NCBI RefSeq assembly: GCF_003584105.1
Contig: NZ_QXFO01000019.1
Coordinates: 36,185 to 100,184, forward strand
Source: Flagellimonas taeanensis
GTDB taxonomy: Bacteria > Bacteroidota > Bacteroidia > Flavobacteriales > Flavobacteriaceae
DNA: 64,000 bases
Direction of reading: 5' to 3'
In this document: in pieces, positions 63,005-64,000 of the stretch
How the letters are laid out: each line of letters begins with the position of its first letter
Numbering within the stretch: position 1 is the first letter of the stretch
Translations under genes and position numbers: made by a program
Notes under the pieces: generated by a model
The model's database searches: none
Told to the model about the DNA's origin: nothing
The model's input: the letters and a program-made list of their open reading frames with translations, nothing else

Positions 63005-64000
63005 TTATCGGGCCACCCTTCCTGAGGCATCCCCGCCCATCAATTTTTCCACTTCGTCCACCGTCACCAGGTTCGCATCCCCTTTGATGGTATGCTTCAG
63101 ACAGGAGGCCGCCACTGCAAAGTCGAGTGCCTTTTGGTCGTCCCCCTCGTATTCCATCAATCCATAGATGAGGCCGCCCATGAAGCTGTCCCCTCCGCCC
63201 ACTCGGTCCACGATGTCCGTGATCTGGTACTGGCGGGTCTCGTACATCTTCTTGCCATCGTACAGTACCCCTGCCCAGGTGTTGTGCGAGGCGCTTATGG
63301 ATCCTCTCAGGGTGGTGATCACCTTCTTTGCCCTGGGAAATTTTTCCATCATCTGCTTGCAGACCGACAGGAACGCCGCCGCTTCCACATGGTCGCCCTG
63401 GGTGGTGATGTCCAGTCCCGCCGGCTTGATGCCAAAGTGCTTCTCCGCATCTTCCTCATTGCCCAGTACCACATCGCAGTATGAGGTTAATTCCGACATG
63501 ATCTGCTCACGCTTCGCATCGTCACAGTACTTCCAGAGCTTGGCACGGTAGTTCAGGTCCGTCGAGATGGTGATCCCTTTCTCGCTGGCCGCCTTCACGG
63601 CCTCCAGACAGGCATCTGCCGCTCCCTGTGATATTGCGGGGGTGATCCCCGTCCAGTGGAACCATCCGGCACCTTCGAACACCTTTTCCCAGTCCACCAT
63701 GCCCGGACCGATCTCCGCCATGGCGGAGTGTGCCCGGTCATAGACCACCTTGCTGCCACGGCTCACTGCCCCGGTCTCCAAAAAATAGATTCCCAATCGG
63801 TCGCCCCCATGGATGATCTTGTCCGTGCCCACACCGCGCTTGCGCAGCTCCATCAGTGCGCATTCCCCGATGTCGTTCTTCGGGAGACGGGTCACAAAGT
63901 CCACCGGGACCCCATAATTGGCCAAGGAGACTGCCACATTGGATTCCCCTCCTCCATACACCACTTCAAAACTGTTGGCCTGGGAGAAGCGCAGGAAGCC
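63005..64000 (-). CDS. kdgK: 2-keto-3-deoxygluconate kinase, N-terminus beyond window
   Basis: 331 residues are visible; the frame runs open to base 64000 and continues beyond it (GFLRFSQANSFEVVYGGGES is in frame up to the edge), so any internal start near 63964 is an artefact. It is a PfkB/ribokinase-family enzyme: the GGGESNVAVSLANYG substrate loop and the GGGDSFMGGL anion hole with the catalytic Asp. The product KDPG is used by Eda next in the operon. Only about a dozen or so residues should be missing. Confidence 0.93.
   Translation of the reverse strand, partial: GFLRFSQANSFEVVYGGGESNVAVSLANYGVPVDFVTRLPKNDIGECALMELRKRGVGTDKIIHGGDRLGIYFLETGAVSRGSKVVYDRAHSAMAEIGPGMVDWEKVFEGAGWFHWTGITPAISQGAADACLEAVKAASEKGITISTDLNYRAKLWKYCDDAKREQIMSELTSYCDVVLGNEEDAEKHFGIKPAGLDITTQGDHVEAAAFLSVCKQMMEKFPRAKKVITTLRGSISASHNTWAGVLYDGKKMYETRQYQITDIVDRVGGGDSFMGGLIYGLMEYEGDDQKALDFAVAASCLKHTIKGDANLVTVDEVEKLMGGDASGRVAR

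Overview
The window is a gene-dense, mosaic-strand stretch of chromosome from a member of the Bacteroidota, most likely a marine Flavobacteriaceae of the Muricauda/Allomuricauda/Flagellimonas type (my inference). The reasons are: promoter -7 boxes of the form TAnnTTTG, almost no Shine-Dalgarno sequences, many lipoproteins and small outer-membrane barrels, a carboxypeptidase-regulatory-domain TonB receptor, bacillithiol enzyme BshC, and lineage-typical families (DUF5686, DUF6048, DUF6452, LysM plus type-1 periplasmic-binding fold). G+C is mostly in the 40s percent and rises clearly at the right-hand end. I see no rRNA, tRNA, CRISPR array, insertion sequence or prophage.

Layout. 1-5.5 kb: 5'-part of glycogen branching enzyme, a collagen-like lipoprotein, a pair of methionine sulfoxide reductases B (one exported, one cytoplasmic), a DinB-fold protein and dihydrolipoyl dehydrogenase. 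5.5-9 kb: aroQ and xerD separated by three small outer-membrane barrel genes. 9-14.5 kb: type II NADH dehydrogenase, a sigma factor with a membrane partner, an acyltransferase, a CoA-type Nudix hydrolase whose start shares a CATG with a divergent cyclophilin lipoprotein, and a dienelactone-hydrolase-like enzyme. 14.5-18.6 kb: a TonB-dependent receptor paired with an uncharacterised barrel. 18.6-26.2 kb: RDD, UPF0126, SpoIIM-like, DUF4129, DUF4350, MoxR and DUF58 genes, a conserved cluster without an established function. 26-35 kb: mainly housekeeping genes (nitronate monooxygenase-like, mnmA, yidC, pyrG) with a four-domain fasciclin lipoprotein between them. 35-39 kb: hydroxypyruvate isomerase-like enzyme, GH20 hexosaminidase and a sulfatase, which together suggest use of sulfated amino-sugar glycans. 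39-43.6 kb: an overlapping operon guaA / LysM-PBP / OsmC / DUF922. 43.6-59.5 kb: beta-phosphoglucomutase, bshC, an M14 peptidase fused to an amidotransferase-like domain, DUF5686, LD-carboxypeptidase, another barrel, ornithine aminotransferase, two rRNA methyltransferases, ZIP transporter and hemolysin III. 59.5-64 kb: an operon for 2-keto-3-deoxygluconate metabolism (kdgK-eda) with a complete TRAP transporter; kdgK runs off the right edge.

The best candidates for under-described biology are the MoxR/DUF58/SpoIIM cluster (19.2-26.2 kb), the guaA-linked five-LysM/PBP1 operon (39-43.6 kb), a 78-bp twin-palindrome element at 27.66-27.73 kb, and the two-turn-spaced direct repeats in front of outer-membrane protein genes at 7.9 and 18.6 kb. 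Starts were moved downstream from the longest open frame wherever a signal peptide, lipobox or family N-terminus decided it. Promoter and hairpin calls were made by eye.
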